A stretch of 64,000 nt of DNA from Paenibacillus sp. PCH8 (lineage in GTDB: Bacteria > Bacillota > Bacilli > Paenibacillales > Paenibacillaceae): the NCBI RefSeq assembly GCF_002968835.1, contig NZ_PKQK01000004.1, positions 310,001 through 374,000 on the forward strand. The letters run 5' to 3'. The notes under the pieces were generated by a model. It was not told the origin of the DNA, made no database searches, and saw nothing but the letters and a program-made list of their open reading frames with translations. Of the stretch, positions 16,354-26,137 are shown one piece after another. The first letter of the stretch is position 1, and each line of letters begins with the position of its first letter. The position numbers were made by a program, and so were the translations under genes.

Positions 16354-17784
16354 TTAGCGTTTCAGGCTTTTCCCATTGCTACTAATCACTTCTTTGTACC
16401 AATGGAAAGACTTCTTGCGGTAACGTTCCAACGTACCTGAACCGTCGTCATGACGGTCTACATAGATGTAGCCATAACGTTTCTTCAATTGAGCAGTGGA
16501 CGCACTGACCACATCAATACATCCCCAAGAAGTGTAACCCATAACTTCAACGCCATCTTCAATGGCTTCACCAACCTGAACCAAGTGATCGTTCAAATAC
16601 TTGATCCGGTAGTCATCCTCAACCGTTTTCTCGCCATCCGCACCGGTGATCAACTCATCCACTGCTCCAAGGCCATTTTCCACAATGAACAGCGGCTTCT
16701 GGTAACGGTCATAGAACATATTGAGTACATAACGCAATCCTTGCGGATCAATCTGCCAACCCCACTCACTTGCATCCAGATATGGATTAGGGTAACCACC
16801 AAGCAAGTTTCCTTCACCGGCAATCTGTTTAGCTGGATCAGCAGTCTGACATAGGCTCATATAGTAGCTGAAGGAGATAAAGTCTACCGTATGAAGCAGC
16901 ATTTCTTCGTCGCCATCTTCCATATGAATCTGAATTCCGTTCTCACGGAAGTAGCGTTTCATGTATCCTGGGTAGCGGCCTCTAACATGCACATCACCGA
17001 AGAAATAATTGCTATGTTCGAATTCCATTACCTGGATCATGTCGTCTGGATGCGGCGTCAGCGGATACGTTGGCATGCTGAGCATCATACAACCAATCTG
17101 AGCATCGGGAATAATCTCATGACAGAGTTTAACGGCAGAAGCACTGGCTACAAATTCATGGTGAATGGCTTGATACAGATCCTGCTTGCTCAGTTTCTCT
17201 TTGGGTGTGTATATACCTCCGCTCATGAATGGTTCTTCAAGAATGGAATTGATTTCATTGAAAGTCAGCCAGTATTTCACCTTGTTCTTATACCGGTTAA
17301 AGACAGTAGTTGCGTAGCGCTCATAGAATCCAATCATCTTGCGGTTCACCCAGCCGTCGTATTCTTTGGACAGATGAAGAGGGGTCTCGTAATGGGACAA
17401 CGTAACCAATGGCTCAATTCCATATTTATGGCATTCGTCAAAGAGGTTGTCGTAGAATTGCAAGCCTTCTTCATTCGGTTCGAGCTCGTCACCTTTCGGG
17501 AAGATTCGGGACCATGCAATGGACGTACGGAAAACTTTGAAGCCCATCTCGGCAAACAGTTTCACATCTTCCTTGTAACGGTTGTACAGATCGATACCAA
17601 TCAGTTTCATATTATCTTCAGTCGGCTCTTCCGTGATGGGACCCTTGATGCCTTGGGGAGCTACATCCTGAGTAGAAAGACCTTTGCCGCCTTGATTGTA
17701 TGCACCTTCAGCCTGATTGGCTGCAATTGCGCCACCCCACAGGAAGTTTTCCGGGAATTGAAATTGATTCAGAGCTTTGCTCAT
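16354..17784 (-). CDS. GH1 6-phospho-beta-glucosidase
   Basis: Cytosolic glycosidase of 476 residues that should split phosphorylated beta-glucosides (cellobiose- or arbutin-type) delivered by a PTS. GH1 signatures are clear: N-terminal FLWGGAIAANQAEGAY, acid/base Glu177 in TFNEINS, nucleophile Glu369 in IVENGLG. The C-terminal STAQLKKRYGYIYVD contains the Ser/Lys/Tyr pattern that binds the 6-phosphate in BglA/BglH-type enzymes. An upstream in-frame ATG at 17799 exists, but GGAG nine bases before ATG 17784 favours the shorter form. It is divergent from a LacI gene with a strong operator between them. No PTS component is encoded nearby, so the transporter must lie elsewhere. Confidence 0.92.
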   Translation of the reverse strand: MSKALNQFQFPENFLWGGAIAANQAEGAYNQGGKGLSTQDVAPQGIKGPITEEPTEDNMKLIGIDLYNRYKEDVKLFAEMGFKVFRTSIAWSRIFPKGDELEPNEEGLQFYDNLFDECHKYGIEPLVTLSHYETPLHLSKEYDGWVNRKMIGFYERYATTVFNRYKNKVKYWLTFNEINSILEEPFMSGGIYTPKEKLSKQDLYQAIHHEFVASASAVKLCHEIIPDAQIGCMMLSMPTYPLTPHPDDMIQVMEFEHSNYFFGDVHVRGRYPGYMKRYFRENGIQIHMEDGDEEMLLHTVDFISFSYYMSLCQTADPAKQIAGEGNLLGGYPNPYLDASEWGWQIDPQGLRYVLNMFYDRYQKPLFIVENGLGAVDELITGADGEKTVEDDYRIKYLNDHLVQVGEAIEDGVEVMGYTSWGCIDVVSASTAQLKKRYGYIYVDRHDDGSGTLERYRKKSFHWYKEVISSNGKSLKR

Positions 17785-17857
17785 GTGTAAACGCTCCATT
17801 CGTCATATATTGTTGTATTTTCATTCATTATGCTTGGCATAAGAGAAGCTTAAACGT

Positions 17858-17871
17858 TGTAACGGGTTACA
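17858..17871. promoter_or_regulatory. LacI-type operator between GH1 and lacI-like genes
   Basis: TGTAAC-GG-GTTACA is a perfect inverted repeat with partial further symmetry outside (CGT...ACG). It sits midway in the divergent intergenic region, placed to repress both the GH1 gene and the regulator. Confidence 0.6.
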
Positions 17872-17945
17872 CGTCAAGTTTTACTTTTGACCTATTTTTA
17901 AGGCATACTATTATTCGAAGCAGGGTAACAAGAAGGGAGTCTCCG

Positions 17946-18914
17946 ATGTCCAAGTTCGATGAAATTATGAAACGATCTGGTTACTCAAGAGCGACAGTGT
18001 CGCGAGTAATCAATCATTCTCCACATGTTAGTGACGAAGCAAGACATATCATAACGAATATTATGAAAGAGTTGAATTATATTCCGAACCGGAATGCAGT
18101 ATCATTATCTACAGGCAAGACCAAACAAATTGGCATCATAACGTCAACCATTGACGATCTCAGTCTCACCTTCATGAATCAGTTTATGGAAACAGCGATG
18201 GATTTCGGGTTTCAGACGATCGTCTATACTTCCCGTGGAAATAAGGAAATTGAGTTACAAGGATTTGAAGATCTGCGTAGCAAGCGGGTGGATGGACTCC
18301 TAATAGTTACTTGTGTTAACGATCCTCGCAAATTGAAAATGTATATGGAATATGGTCCGATTGTATCCTGGCAGCGAATGGGCAATGACGAGATTCCCTC
18401 GGTAGCCATGGATCAGGCGGAAGGATACAGATTAGCTCTGGAACATCTGGAATCGCGAGGATACACCAGAATAGCGAACGTATTTGGCAGAGTTGAAAGT
18501 TTAAATACGCAGAGCCGCCGTCAGGCTTACGAATCTTTTATGAAGAGCAGAGGTTGGCCTGTATGGGCTGAAGCGTATCAATATTCCGTATTTAGCTCAT
18601 CCGATGGAGAAGAAGCGATGCGAAGAATAGCGGAGGGTCCGGAGCTTCCCCAGGCCGTATTATGTTCGAATGACTATGCAGCCATCGGTATCCTGAGTGA
18701 AGCACGTAAACGCAATATATTGGTTCCCGAACAACTCGCCATTGTTGGATTCGATGACATTGAGCTTTCCCGTATTCTCGGGATCACGACTATACACAAT
18801 CCGATTGCAGAACAATCGACTCAGGCTTTTCACCAGTTGTGGGCAGTGCTTGGTCAACAGGAGTTGCAGACGAAACAACTGACATATCAACTGATTGAAC
18901 GGGCAACGACTTAA
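17946..18914 (+). CDS. LacI-family regulator of the GH1 gene
   Basis: Repressor of 322 residues. The HTH covers about residues 1-50, including SGYSRATVSRVINHSPHVSD and the hinge-helix region LNYIPNRNAVSLSTG. The periplasmic-binding-like effector domain starts at KQIGIITSTI and includes VLCSNDYAAIGIL and IVGFDDIELS. The start at 17946 has AAGAAGGGAG upstream; the open frame extends further 5' but lacks HTH character. Divergence from GH1 with a palindrome between implies local control, probably by a beta-glucoside or its phosphate. HTH variant: the usual TIxDVAxxAGVS start is replaced by MSKFDEIMKRSGYS. Confidence 0.9.
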   Translation: MSKFDEIMKRSGYSRATVSRVINHSPHVSDEARHIITNIMKELNYIPNRNAVSLSTGKTKQIGIITSTIDDLSLTFMNQFMETAMDFGFQTIVYTSRGNKEIELQGFEDLRSKRVDGLLIVTCVNDPRKLKMYMEYGPIVSWQRMGNDEIPSVAMDQAEGYRLALEHLESRGYTRIANVFGRVESLNTQSRRQAYESFMKSRGWPVWAEAYQYSVFSSSDGEEAMRRIAEGPELPQAVLCSNDYAAIGILSEARKRNILVPEQLAIVGFDDIELSRILGITTIHNPIAEQSTQAFHQLWAVLGQQELQTKQLTYQLIERATT

Positions 18915-19127
18915 TATAGAACGAACACCTGGTGCGATGCGTGGGATCAGGTATTACGGATTCAATAATTATTCAAATTTGAAGCATTTCTGAATCGGAG
19001 TCATGCGGTATACTGAATAGGATCTCTACAAAGTCAAATCCATACGAGATGAGACCTGAGGTATTCATATCATGTTACAAGTTACATATTTCACAAACAA
19101 TCTGCGAGAAAGGTGAGAATCGACTTT

Positions 19128-19421
19128 ATGAAGACAGTGACAGGACGTTTCAGAATAGCGGGCATATGGGAGGGTGTATCCTTACTTCTGTTGATTTTTA
19201 TTGCAATGCCTCTGAAATATTTTGCAGATATCTCTTCCGCTGTAGCCGTAATGGGCATGATTCATGGTGTTTTGTTTCCTTTGTACCTTATTGCGCTAGT
19301 GCACTTGGCTGTGGTCAAAAAGTGGAAGATAACGCGCTGGCTGATGGGTGGGATTGCAGGTTTTCTGCCTTTTGGAACTTTCCTATTCGAATCTTATCTT
19401 CGGAAGAGAGACTGGAAATAA
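19128..19421 (+). CDS. DUF3817 small membrane protein (YdzA-like)
   Basis: Membrane protein of 97 residues with three hydrophobic segments. GRFRIAGIWEGVSLLLL, the AVMGMIHGVLFPLYL segment with a central His, and C-terminal GFLPFGTFLFES are typical of DUF3817. Function unknown across the family. GTG 19113 is inside the AAAGGTGAG ribosome binding site, so ATG 19128 is chosen. The next gene is 95 bases downstream and in the same direction. Confidence 0.85.
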   Translation: MKTVTGRFRIAGIWEGVSLLLLIFIAMPLKYFADISSAVAVMGMIHGVLFPLYLIALVHLAVVKKWKITRWLMGGIAGFLPFGTFLFESYLRKRDWK

Positions 19422-19515
19422 AATTTAATAATAAGAAAAATCAAAGCAGACGAACCGTTTGGACGTGATCCAAATGGATTGTCTGCTGCTGACACGGTTG
19501 AAAGGGCTGAACTAC

Positions 19516-19866
19516 ATGCAAGATCAAGATATGTATCGGTTAACATCCATGGAAATGATTGAAAAGTTGATTCAACAACATGAGTTGGTTTTTCTGTATA
19601 TTTCTCGACCAGAATGCAGTGTATGTCACGCTTTACTCCCCAAGATCCAAGCGTTGCTTCAAGCATATCCAAGGGTTCGATTCGGTCACATTAATGCTAA
19701 TGAAGTGCAAGAAGTTGCATCCAGGTTTCATGTGTTTACAGCTCCGACCATGATCATGTTGGTGGAGCAGAAGGAGTACATTCGAGCGGATCGTTTCGTT
19801 CGCATGGATCGATTGGATGAGCAATTGCAACAGATTTGTACGATGTATGTTGAGAATAAGGAATAG
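19516..19866 (+). CDS. Thioredoxin-family protein (YtpP-like)
   Basis: Cytosolic thioredoxin-fold protein of 116 residues. The active-site motif is CSVC in SRPECSVCHALLPK, followed by strand FGHINANEV and the cis-proline loop FTAPTMIMLVE. It resembles YtpP-type thiol proteins of Bacilli, thought to act in bacillithiol or disulfide homeostasis. AAAGGG lies about ten bases before ATG 19516; the longer frame from 19459 has no good ribosome binding site. A terminator follows at 19882. Confidence 0.85.
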   Translation: MQDQDMYRLTSMEMIEKLIQQHELVFLYISRPECSVCHALLPKIQALLQAYPRVRFGHINANEVQEVASRFHVFTAPTMIMLVEQKEYIRADRFVRMDRLDEQLQQICTMYVENKE

Positions 19867-19881
19867 GATGCTGGACTATGG

Positions 19882-19906
19882 GCAGCTCAACCATGAGCTG
19901 CTTTTT
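19882..19906 (+). terminator. Intrinsic terminator after the thioredoxin-like gene
   Basis: GCAGCTC-AACCAT-GAGCTGC followed by five Ts. Confidence 0.8.
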
Positions 19907-19964
19907 GATATGTTGAGTTGGGAATTCAGGAGGGAATGTCCGGTCCGCTAAATTAAAGGTTGCC

Positions 19965-20012
19965 ATGAAAACGGTTTTATGATAATTTAAATAATATAAA
20001 AACGTTTTTATA
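19965..20012. promoter_or_regulatory. Pair of LacI operators upstream of the lacI-like gene
   Basis: TATAAAAACGTTTTTATA at 19995-20012 is a perfect 18-bp palindrome centred 25 bases before the start codon. A second, two-mismatch copy of its 16-bp core, ATGAAAACGGTTTTAT, lies at 19965-19980. The same 16-bp core recurs at 21117-21132 before the transporter operon. Shared sites at both promoters imply autoregulation plus operon control by the regulator at 20029. Confidence 0.8.
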
Positions 20013-20028
20013 GCAAAGGACCAAAACT

Positions 20029-21051
20029 ATGGCAAAGATAACGATTAAAGATGTAGCGAGGGAAGCCGGCGTATCCATATCCACGGTCTCGAACGCCTTG
20101 AACGGCGTGGATGTCTTAAATCCGGAGACGAAATCGCATGTTCTGAAGGTGGCAGAGCGGTTAAACTATGTGCCCAACCTGAATGGCAAGCTGTTAAAGT
20201 CCGGTCAAACCAAAATGTTGGGATTCTTCACCACAAGTGTATCGGGTCCATATTTCTATAAGTTGGTGGAGTCGATGTCTCGTGAATGTGACCGGCTTGG
20301 TTATGGGCTGAATGTATTTGTAACCAAGGATAAACAGGTGATTATGAGTAACATTCTGGGTCGCCGGGTGGATGGCGTCATTATTTACGAAGAGCTTCGC
20401 ATCGATGAGCAGGATATTATTGCGATGGAGAAAGATAAGATCAAGGCTGTTTTTCTGGATCGGATCTTTCAGAGCGATATGATGGGAAGCGTTATTTTTG
20501 ATTCGTATGTGGCGGCTTACGAAGCAACCAAGTATCTCATTGGGCTTGGACATAAGAAAATAGCTTATATTTCGGGTGTGGATACGATGTTTGACAGTGT
20601 GCAACGTAGGGATGGATATCTGGCTGCCTTGCGTGAATACCAGCTTCCGGTAGACGAAGATTACATTATACAAGGGTATTTCGAGGAAGAGAGCACATAT
20701 AGTGCTATCAAATCCTTTCTTCATCTGTATCCAGGCAAGCGACCTGATGCTTTTCTTGCAGGGAACGATCTGAGTGCAATTGGCTGTATTCATGCATTGA
20801 AGTCTGAGGGCTTTGAAGTGCCGCAGGATGTAAGTGTTGTAGGTTTTGACGATATTGATATCGCTCCGTATTTTTCCCCGCCGCTTACGACGGTAAGAAA
20901 CCAAATTGCAAGGCAGGGCATTCTGGCAATCAAACAACTGGTGGGCATGATCAAGGAAAAAGAGCAAGGCGTTGCTCAAAAATTAGCAGGTGAGCTTGTG
21001 GTTAGAGGTTCAAGTCATGTGAAGATCGACCGGAATGATTATCGTACATAA
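20029..21051 (+). CDS. LacI-family regulator of the GH30/ABC locus
   Basis: Repressor of 340 residues with a canonical LacI HTH (ITIKDVAREAGVSISTVSNA, residues about 3-22) and hinge LNYVPNLNGKLLKSG. The effector domain contains FLAGNDLSAIGC and VVGFDDIDIAPY. Operators before its own gene and before the permease gene at 21168 make it the local regulator of the ABC-GH30 operon. The inducer is presumably an oligosaccharide taken up by that ABC system. The ribosome binding site AAAGGA precedes ATG 20029. A terminator stem begins inside its last codons. Confidence 0.93.
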   Translation: MAKITIKDVAREAGVSISTVSNALNGVDVLNPETKSHVLKVAERLNYVPNLNGKLLKSGQTKMLGFFTTSVSGPYFYKLVESMSRECDRLGYGLNVFVTKDKQVIMSNILGRRVDGVIIYEELRIDEQDIIAMEKDKIKAVFLDRIFQSDMMGSVIFDSYVAAYEATKYLIGLGHKKIAYISGVDTMFDSVQRRDGYLAALREYQLPVDEDYIIQGYFEEESTYSAIKSFLHLYPGKRPDAFLAGNDLSAIGCIHALKSEGFEVPQDVSVVGFDDIDIAPYFSPPLTTVRNQIARQGILAIKQLVGMIKEKEQGVAQKLAGELVVRGSSHVKIDRNDYRT

Positions 21052-21079
21052 GCTGAGGTATCGTATCCGGTCTTTTTTT
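21028..21079 (+). terminator. Terminator overlapping the end of the lacI-like gene
   Basis: GACCGGA (21028-21034, within the coding 3' end) pairs with TCCGGTC (21066-21072), followed by seven Ts. It separates the regulator transcript from the transporter operon. Confidence 0.65.
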
Positions 21080-21116
21080 ACTTCAATGTGAATGAAGGGA
21101 GTTTTTATGCCAAGAA

Positions 21117-21132
21117 ATAAAAACGTTTTTAT
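21117..21132. promoter_or_regulatory. LacI operator before the ABC transporter operon
   Basis: ATAAAAACGTTTTTAT is a perfect 16-bp palindrome identical to the core of the site at 19995-20012. It ends 35 bases before the GTG start of the first permease. Confidence 0.8.
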
Positions 21133-21167
21133 GACGAGAAATACAATGCGGAGGGGAGTACAAGTAC

Positions 21168-22156
21168 GTGGATAAATTAGCCGTCGAAACATCAACAGGT
21201 AAAAACACGATACATCCCAATGGGAAAAAGCCCATTGAACAACGGGTCAAAGAATTCGTAGTGGATTATCGAAGACAGTGGGAGATTCAATCCATGATTA
21301 TCCCTGGCATCATTTTCATGATTATTTTCTGTTATGTTCCGATCTACGGTTTGACGATTGCTTTCAAGAACTACACGGTTATCGACACATTGGCTACCGC
21401 TCCTTGGGTTGGGCTAGATAATTTCAGAATCATTTGGTCCGACAAATACTTCTGGGATGCTGTGGTTAACACGCTGGGGATCAGTTTTTTGAAGCTGGGC
21501 ATCGGTTTCGTCATTCCCATCATTCTCGCAATCATGATATACGAGTTAAACAGCGGACGCTTCAAAAAGTTTGTGCAAACGGTTTCATACTTACCTCACT
21601 TTTTGTCCTGGATTGTACTCGGGGCATGCTGATCACTTGGTTCGCAACAACCGGGCTATTTAATCAGTTGCTTCTTAGCCTGGGTGTGATCTCGCAACCA
21701 CAGAACATTCTGCTGGATGCAGGCAAGTACTGGTGGATCGCCACTTTATCGGATATCTGGAAAGAGGCAGGTTGGGGAACCATTCTGTATCTGGCGATCA
21801 TGGCGAAGATTGATCCAACGTATTATGAAGCGGCCAAAATCGATGGTGCAAGCCGACTCAGACAGATCTGGAATATTACACTGCCCAACATGAAATCAAT
21901 CATCAGCCTAAATCTGATTCTAACTGTAAGCGGTTTATTGGGGTCCAATCTGGATCAGACACTGGTGCTGATGAACTCGCAGAACCGCGACAAAGCGGAA
22001 GTCATCAATTCGTACGTCTATCGTATGGGGATGTCTCAGGGTGATTTTTCATACGCAACGGCGGTAGGTTTGGGAGTCTCGATCATCTCTGTCATTCTGC
22101 TCGTCACGGCGAACAAAATCACAAGCAAATTAAATGATAATCAATCTGTGTTGTAG
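21168..22156 (+). pseudogene. Sugar ABC permease (LplB-type) with one -1 frameshift
   Basis: Integral membrane subunit of a CUT1-like importer, 329 residues once repaired. The 5' frame (21168-21632) carries the N-terminal segments and YLPHFLSWIVLG, where the family continues with a Gly-Gly. The 3' frame (to 22156) carries MLITWF and the EAA loop EAAKIDGASRLRQIWNITLP. Adding one G to GGGG at 21621-21624 reads CTC GGG GGC ATG CTG ATC and joins them. As written, translation stops at 21632, overlapping an ATG at 21626 from which the 3' half could restart. GTG 21168 follows GGAGGGG. It works with the permease at 22172 and lipoprotein at 23097; no ATPase is encoded here, as usual for systems sharing MsmX. 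Confidence 0.88.
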
Positions 22157-22171
22157 AAGGAGGCACCCCGC

Positions 22172-23059
22172 GTGAATGGAAAGGTGGCTAAAGAAGATCT
22201 CGATAGTCGAATCTTTGATACCTTAAATATGATTTTGCTCATTATCTGTACGGTTGTTATTCTGGTTCCTCTATGGAATGTCATCATCTCTTCATTTAGT
22301 TCGGGCAAGGCGCTGGCGGAAGGTGGATTCATCTTCTGGTCACCCGAGTTCTCGCTGGAGAACTACAGAGCTGTATTCAACGATCAGGGCATCTGGCAGG
22401 CATTTTTCATCTCGGTTTCCAAAACAACGATTGGCGTTGTTACACACGTATTCTTCTGTGCCATGGTTGGTTACGGTCTGAGCAAAAAGTACATAAGGGG
22501 TCGTAAATTATATGTTGCCATGGGTGTTATTACGATGTTCTTCTCCGGCGGCATGATCCCAACATACCTGTTAATCAAATCACTTGGACTGCTTAACAGC
22601 TTCTGGGTGTACATTATTCCGGCGTTATTCAGCTTCTATGATGTCGTGATTCTAATGAATTTCTTCCGAAATGTCCCGGATTCCCTGGAAGAGTCAGCCA
22701 AAATGGATGGCGCAGGGGATTGGCATATTTTCCTGAGAATATTCATCCCGCTCTCCATGCCTGCGATGGCTACTATTGCGCTGTTTAACGGGGTCGGTCA
22801 ATGGAACGACTTCATGACGACCAAGTTGTACATTACCGATCAGTCGCTCTATCCACTTCAGATGATGCTATATGAGATTATCGTGCAGTCCCAGACACAA
22901 TCCATGCAAAATGTCGGAGGTTCGGCTGTTATCGAAACAACGACGAAAGGAGTGCAGTTAGCCACCATTGTCATCACAACACTACCTATCGTACTGATCT
23001 ATCCCATCGTTCAGAGATACTTTATCTCGGGAATGATGCTGGGAGCGGTCAAGGAATAG
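22172..23059 (+). CDS. Sugar ABC permease (YtcP/LplC-type)
   Basis: Second membrane subunit of the importer, 295 residues with six hydrophobic segments. The cytoplasmic EAA loop, which docks the ATPase, reads EESAKMDGAGDWHIFLRIFIPLS. The C-terminal FISGMMLGAVKE is a typical ending for this subfamily. GTG 22172 has AAGGAGG eight bases upstream, and the gene starts 15 bases after the first permease. Intact frame. Confidence 0.93.
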   Translation: MNGKVAKEDLDSRIFDTLNMILLIICTVVILVPLWNVIISSFSSGKALAEGGFIFWSPEFSLENYRAVFNDQGIWQAFFISVSKTTIGVVTHVFFCAMVGYGLSKKYIRGRKLYVAMGVITMFFSGGMIPTYLLIKSLGLLNSFWVYIIPALFSFYDVVILMNFFRNVPDSLEESAKMDGAGDWHIFLRIFIPLSMPAMATIALFNGVGQWNDFMTTKLYITDQSLYPLQMMLYEIIVQSQTQSMQNVGGSAVIETTTKGVQLATIVITTLPIVLIYPIVQRYFISGMMLGAVKE

Positions 23060-23096
23060 AAGAAACAAACACCCCATTATGAGGAGGAACAAAAAC

Positions 23097-24739
23097 ATGT
23101 TGAAGTTGAACAAGGCATCAGGCAAAAAAGGGATTAAAATGTTGGCAACACTGCTCACGGCCGTACTTATGATTACAGGTTGCAGCGGTGGATCTGGGGC
23201 TCCAGTGAAGGAAACTGGGTATCCATTGAAGATCGCTATACGGTTGACCCGACTAAGCCAGCTTGGCAACTGGATACAAAGGAAGAGGCTACTGACCTGA
23301 CGTGGTACGTCAATGCAGACTGGTGGAACACCGATTTTGGCAAGGATATTGTCACCAAGAAAATCAAAGAGGATCTGAATATCAATATCAAATTCATCAC
23401 AGGTGATGATACCAAGTTAAACACCTTTTTTGCCGGTGGAGATATGCCTGACATGCTGACGGTATTTGACTCGAATTCTCCTGTTGTGCAAAAAGCAGCA
23501 ACCTGGGCTATGCCGCTGAATGATCTGGCCGAGAAATATGATCCTTACTTCAATACCGTTGCGGCCGCTGATACGCTCAACTGGTTCCAACTGGCAGATG
23601 GTAAAACCTATGGATATCCGAACTATTCCAACACACAAGCGGATTATGATAGTGGCAACATTCCAGCCAAAACGGCATTTGTCATTCGTAAGGATGTATA
23701 CGAAGCTTTGGGTAGCCCTGTCATTGGAACACCTGAACAATTCGCGAGTGTCATGCAAGAAATCAAGCAAAAGTTCCCGACACTGATTCCATTTGGCTTC
23801 AATGCAGTCGGGGAAGGAACGGGTTCACTCGGGGATACGCTACAGGATTTCATTGGCGTTCCGCTGGAGACCGAATCGGGAGAGTTCTATGATCGCAATC
23901 AGGATGAAGATTACCTCACTTGGTTGAAGACACTTAACACGGTATACCGAGACGGAAATATCAGTGATGACAGTTTTGCTGATGATGGAACGGCCTTTGA
24001 GGAAAAGGTGAAATCCGGCAAATATGCGACCATGCTGCTTGACGGTACACCTCAGCAGGGAGGCAACCTGCAGATTTACATGAGCGCCAATCCAGGCAAG
24101 GATTATGTCGCCATTGATGGACCGCAGAGCATCAAGGGCAATGCACCCACGCTGAATCAATCCGGTATTACGGGTTGGATGATTAATTATATATCCAAGG
24201 ACTGTGAAGATCCGGCCAAGGCCATTCAGATTTTTACCTACTTGCTGAGTGAAGAAGGCCAGACACTCATGAACTATGGCATTGAAGGTGAGACCTACCA
24301 AACTAAATCAGATGGTACCGTTGAATTACTGCCAGCTGTGAAAGATCTGCAATTGAATAATGCGGATAAATTCAAAAAAGACTATCGGATGGGTGAATTC
24401 ATGTTCTTTGGTCATGACCGTCACAAGGCGCTCAGTGCAGATGCTTTCCCGGAAGCCATTAAACAGATGCAGGAGTGGGGCAAGGGCAAGCTGAAACCAC
24501 ATTTCATTCTGGAGAATATTAGTCCCGACCAAGGTACACCCGAAGCCCGTGCGTTATCGGCGATCAACGCCAAATGGAATACAACGCTGGTCAGTATGAT
24601 ACGATCCAAAGATGACGCATCTTTGGACAATGCACTGGCTGCTTACAAGTCTTTTTTAGGCGAAAACCGGTGGGAAGAGATCGTGAAGGTTCGCAGTGAA
24701 AAGATGAAGCAGAACAAAGAGAAACTGGCTATTCAATAA
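23097..24739 (+). pseudogene. Sugar-binding lipoprotein (LipO-type) with one -1 frameshift
   Basis: Extracellular solute-binding lipoprotein of about 547 residues when repaired. The 5' frame gives the lipoprotein signal, lipobox ITGC and a Gly/Ser linker, and stops at 23300. The 3' frame gives the mature protein (WVSIEDRYTVDPTKPAW onward) to 24739. Adding one G to GGGG at 23196-23199 reads TCT GGG GGC TCC AGT GAA and yields a linker GSGGSSEGNW joined to the mature domain. AGGAGG supports ATG 23097 over ATG 23079. As written, the secreted protein would be lost, which would inactivate the importer. The large size fits LipO-type proteins that bind oligosaccharides. Confidence 0.88.
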
Positions 24740-24759
24740 AGAAATCTGGAGGGAATCAT

Positions 24760-26112
24760 ATGTCCACATATAGAATCTATAAGTCCACGGGAGAAGATGA
24801 ATTGTTCGTGCCTGTGTCTCAGGAGCAATTGAAACCGCTCGACTCCGATAAAGGAACGACAACAATCCTACTGAATGACCAGCTTACGTATCAGGAGATC
24901 GATGGATTTGGTGCTTCTTTTACCGATTCATCCGTCTACCTGATGAACCAAATATTGACTGAGGAGCAGCGGGATAAAGTGATGTCCCGACTGTTTCATC
25001 CAGAGAAGGGGATTGGGTTGTCGGTCATTCGTAATCCGATGGGGGCTTCGGACTATGCCAGAACGGTGTATAGTTATAACGACATGCCTGAACAGCAAAC
25101 AGACGCGGAATTAACCCAATTCAGCATTTCACATGATGAAGAGGATGTTATTCCTTTAACGCAACAGGCTTTGGCATTGAATCCCGAATTGAAGCTGTTT
25201 GCTTCACCATGGAGTGCACCGGGGTGGATGAAAACGAGTGGGTCCATGATTACTGGACAATTGAAGCATGAATGGTACGCCGCTTATGCCGAATATTTCG
25301 TGAAATATATCCAAGCCTATGCAGCACATGGATTACCAATCCATGCGATTACGCCACAGAATGAAGCGCTCTATGAACCGGAGCATTATCCGGGTATGTT
25401 GATGCCAGCGGAATCGCAAGCAGACTTTATCCAAAATCATCTGAAACCAGCCTTTGTCAGAAACGGAATTTCAACCAAGATTCTCTGTTACGATCACAAC
25501 TGGGATCAACCGGACTATCCACTGACTGTGCTCGAACAGGCGGGAAAGGACGTTGACGGAGTGGCCTGGCATTGGTATGGAGGTGATGCCTCTGCCCAAA
25601 CGAAGGTGTATGAAGCTTTTGCGGGTAAAGAAGTACACTTCACTGAAGGCTCAGGCGGGGAGTGGATTCCGCCATTCGAGCAAGCCTTCTCGAATGTGAT
25701 GCGGACGGGAATTCAGATCCTTCGTAATTACAGCAAGTCATTGGTACTATGGAATATGGCACTAAATGAGAACAATGGGCCGACCGTTCCTGGGTTTGGT
25801 CGCAGTACATGCCGTGGGATCGTGCAGGTGAATCAGCAAACGAAGGAACTCACGTATACACTTGATTATTATGCTCTGGCTCATTTCAGTGCTATAATCC
25901 GTCCGAAGGCTGTTCGGATTGAGTCAACATCCAGCGATTCATCCATATATTCCGTGGCTTTCAGAAATACAGATGGTTCAGTGGCGTTAGTTCTCTTCAA
26001 TGATAAAGAAGTGAAGGGGAATGTGCAGGTTAAGCTTCGAGAAGAAGAAATGCTGCAGTTCCAATTGGAGAGCCAAAGTGCCCTATCCATGTTGATTCAA
26101 CACGATCAGTAA
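24760..26112 (+). CDS. Intracellular GH30 glycosidase
   Basis: Glycoside hydrolase of 450 residues without a signal peptide, so it acts on imported oligosaccharides. GH30 features: QEIDGFGASFTDSS near residues 45-58, SPWSAPGWMKTSG (149-161), acid/base Glu202 in TPQNEALYEP, nucleophile Glu296 in HFTEGSGGEW, and the C-terminal beta-sandwich that accompanies GH30 catalytic domains. GH30 includes beta-glucosylceramidases, beta-1,6-glucanases and beta-fucosidases; this cytosolic clade is not assignable to one. It follows the binding-protein gene by 20 bases and is the enzyme partner of the ABC importer. It is convergent with the AraC gene. Confidence 0.9.
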   Translation: MSTYRIYKSTGEDELFVPVSQEQLKPLDSDKGTTTILLNDQLTYQEIDGFGASFTDSSVYLMNQILTEEQRDKVMSRLFHPEKGIGLSVIRNPMGASDYARTVYSYNDMPEQQTDAELTQFSISHDEEDVIPLTQQALALNPELKLFASPWSAPGWMKTSGSMITGQLKHEWYAAYAEYFVKYIQAYAAHGLPIHAITPQNEALYEPEHYPGMLMPAESQADFIQNHLKPAFVRNGISTKILCYDHNWDQPDYPLTVLEQAGKDVDGVAWHWYGGDASAQTKVYEAFAGKEVHFTEGSGGEWIPPFEQAFSNVMRTGIQILRNYSKSLVLWNMALNENNGPTVPGFGRSTCRGIVQVNQQTKELTYTLDYYALAHFSAIIRPKAVRIESTSSDSSIYSVAFRNTDGSVALVLFNDKEVKGNVQVKLREEEMLQFQLESQSALSMLIQHDQ

Positions 26113-26137
26113 AAAGCAGAGCATCAGGACTTGCGCC

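Noticed and set aside
21626..22156. Separate 176-residue permease gene
   Set aside because: It lacks the N-terminal segments of the family and continues exactly where the upstream frame stops; treated as the 3' half of the frameshifted permease.
23079..23300. Independent short lipoprotein gene before the sugar-binding protein
   Set aside because: The signal peptide, lipobox and linker join smoothly to the downstream frame when one G is added, so it is the 5' part of one gene.
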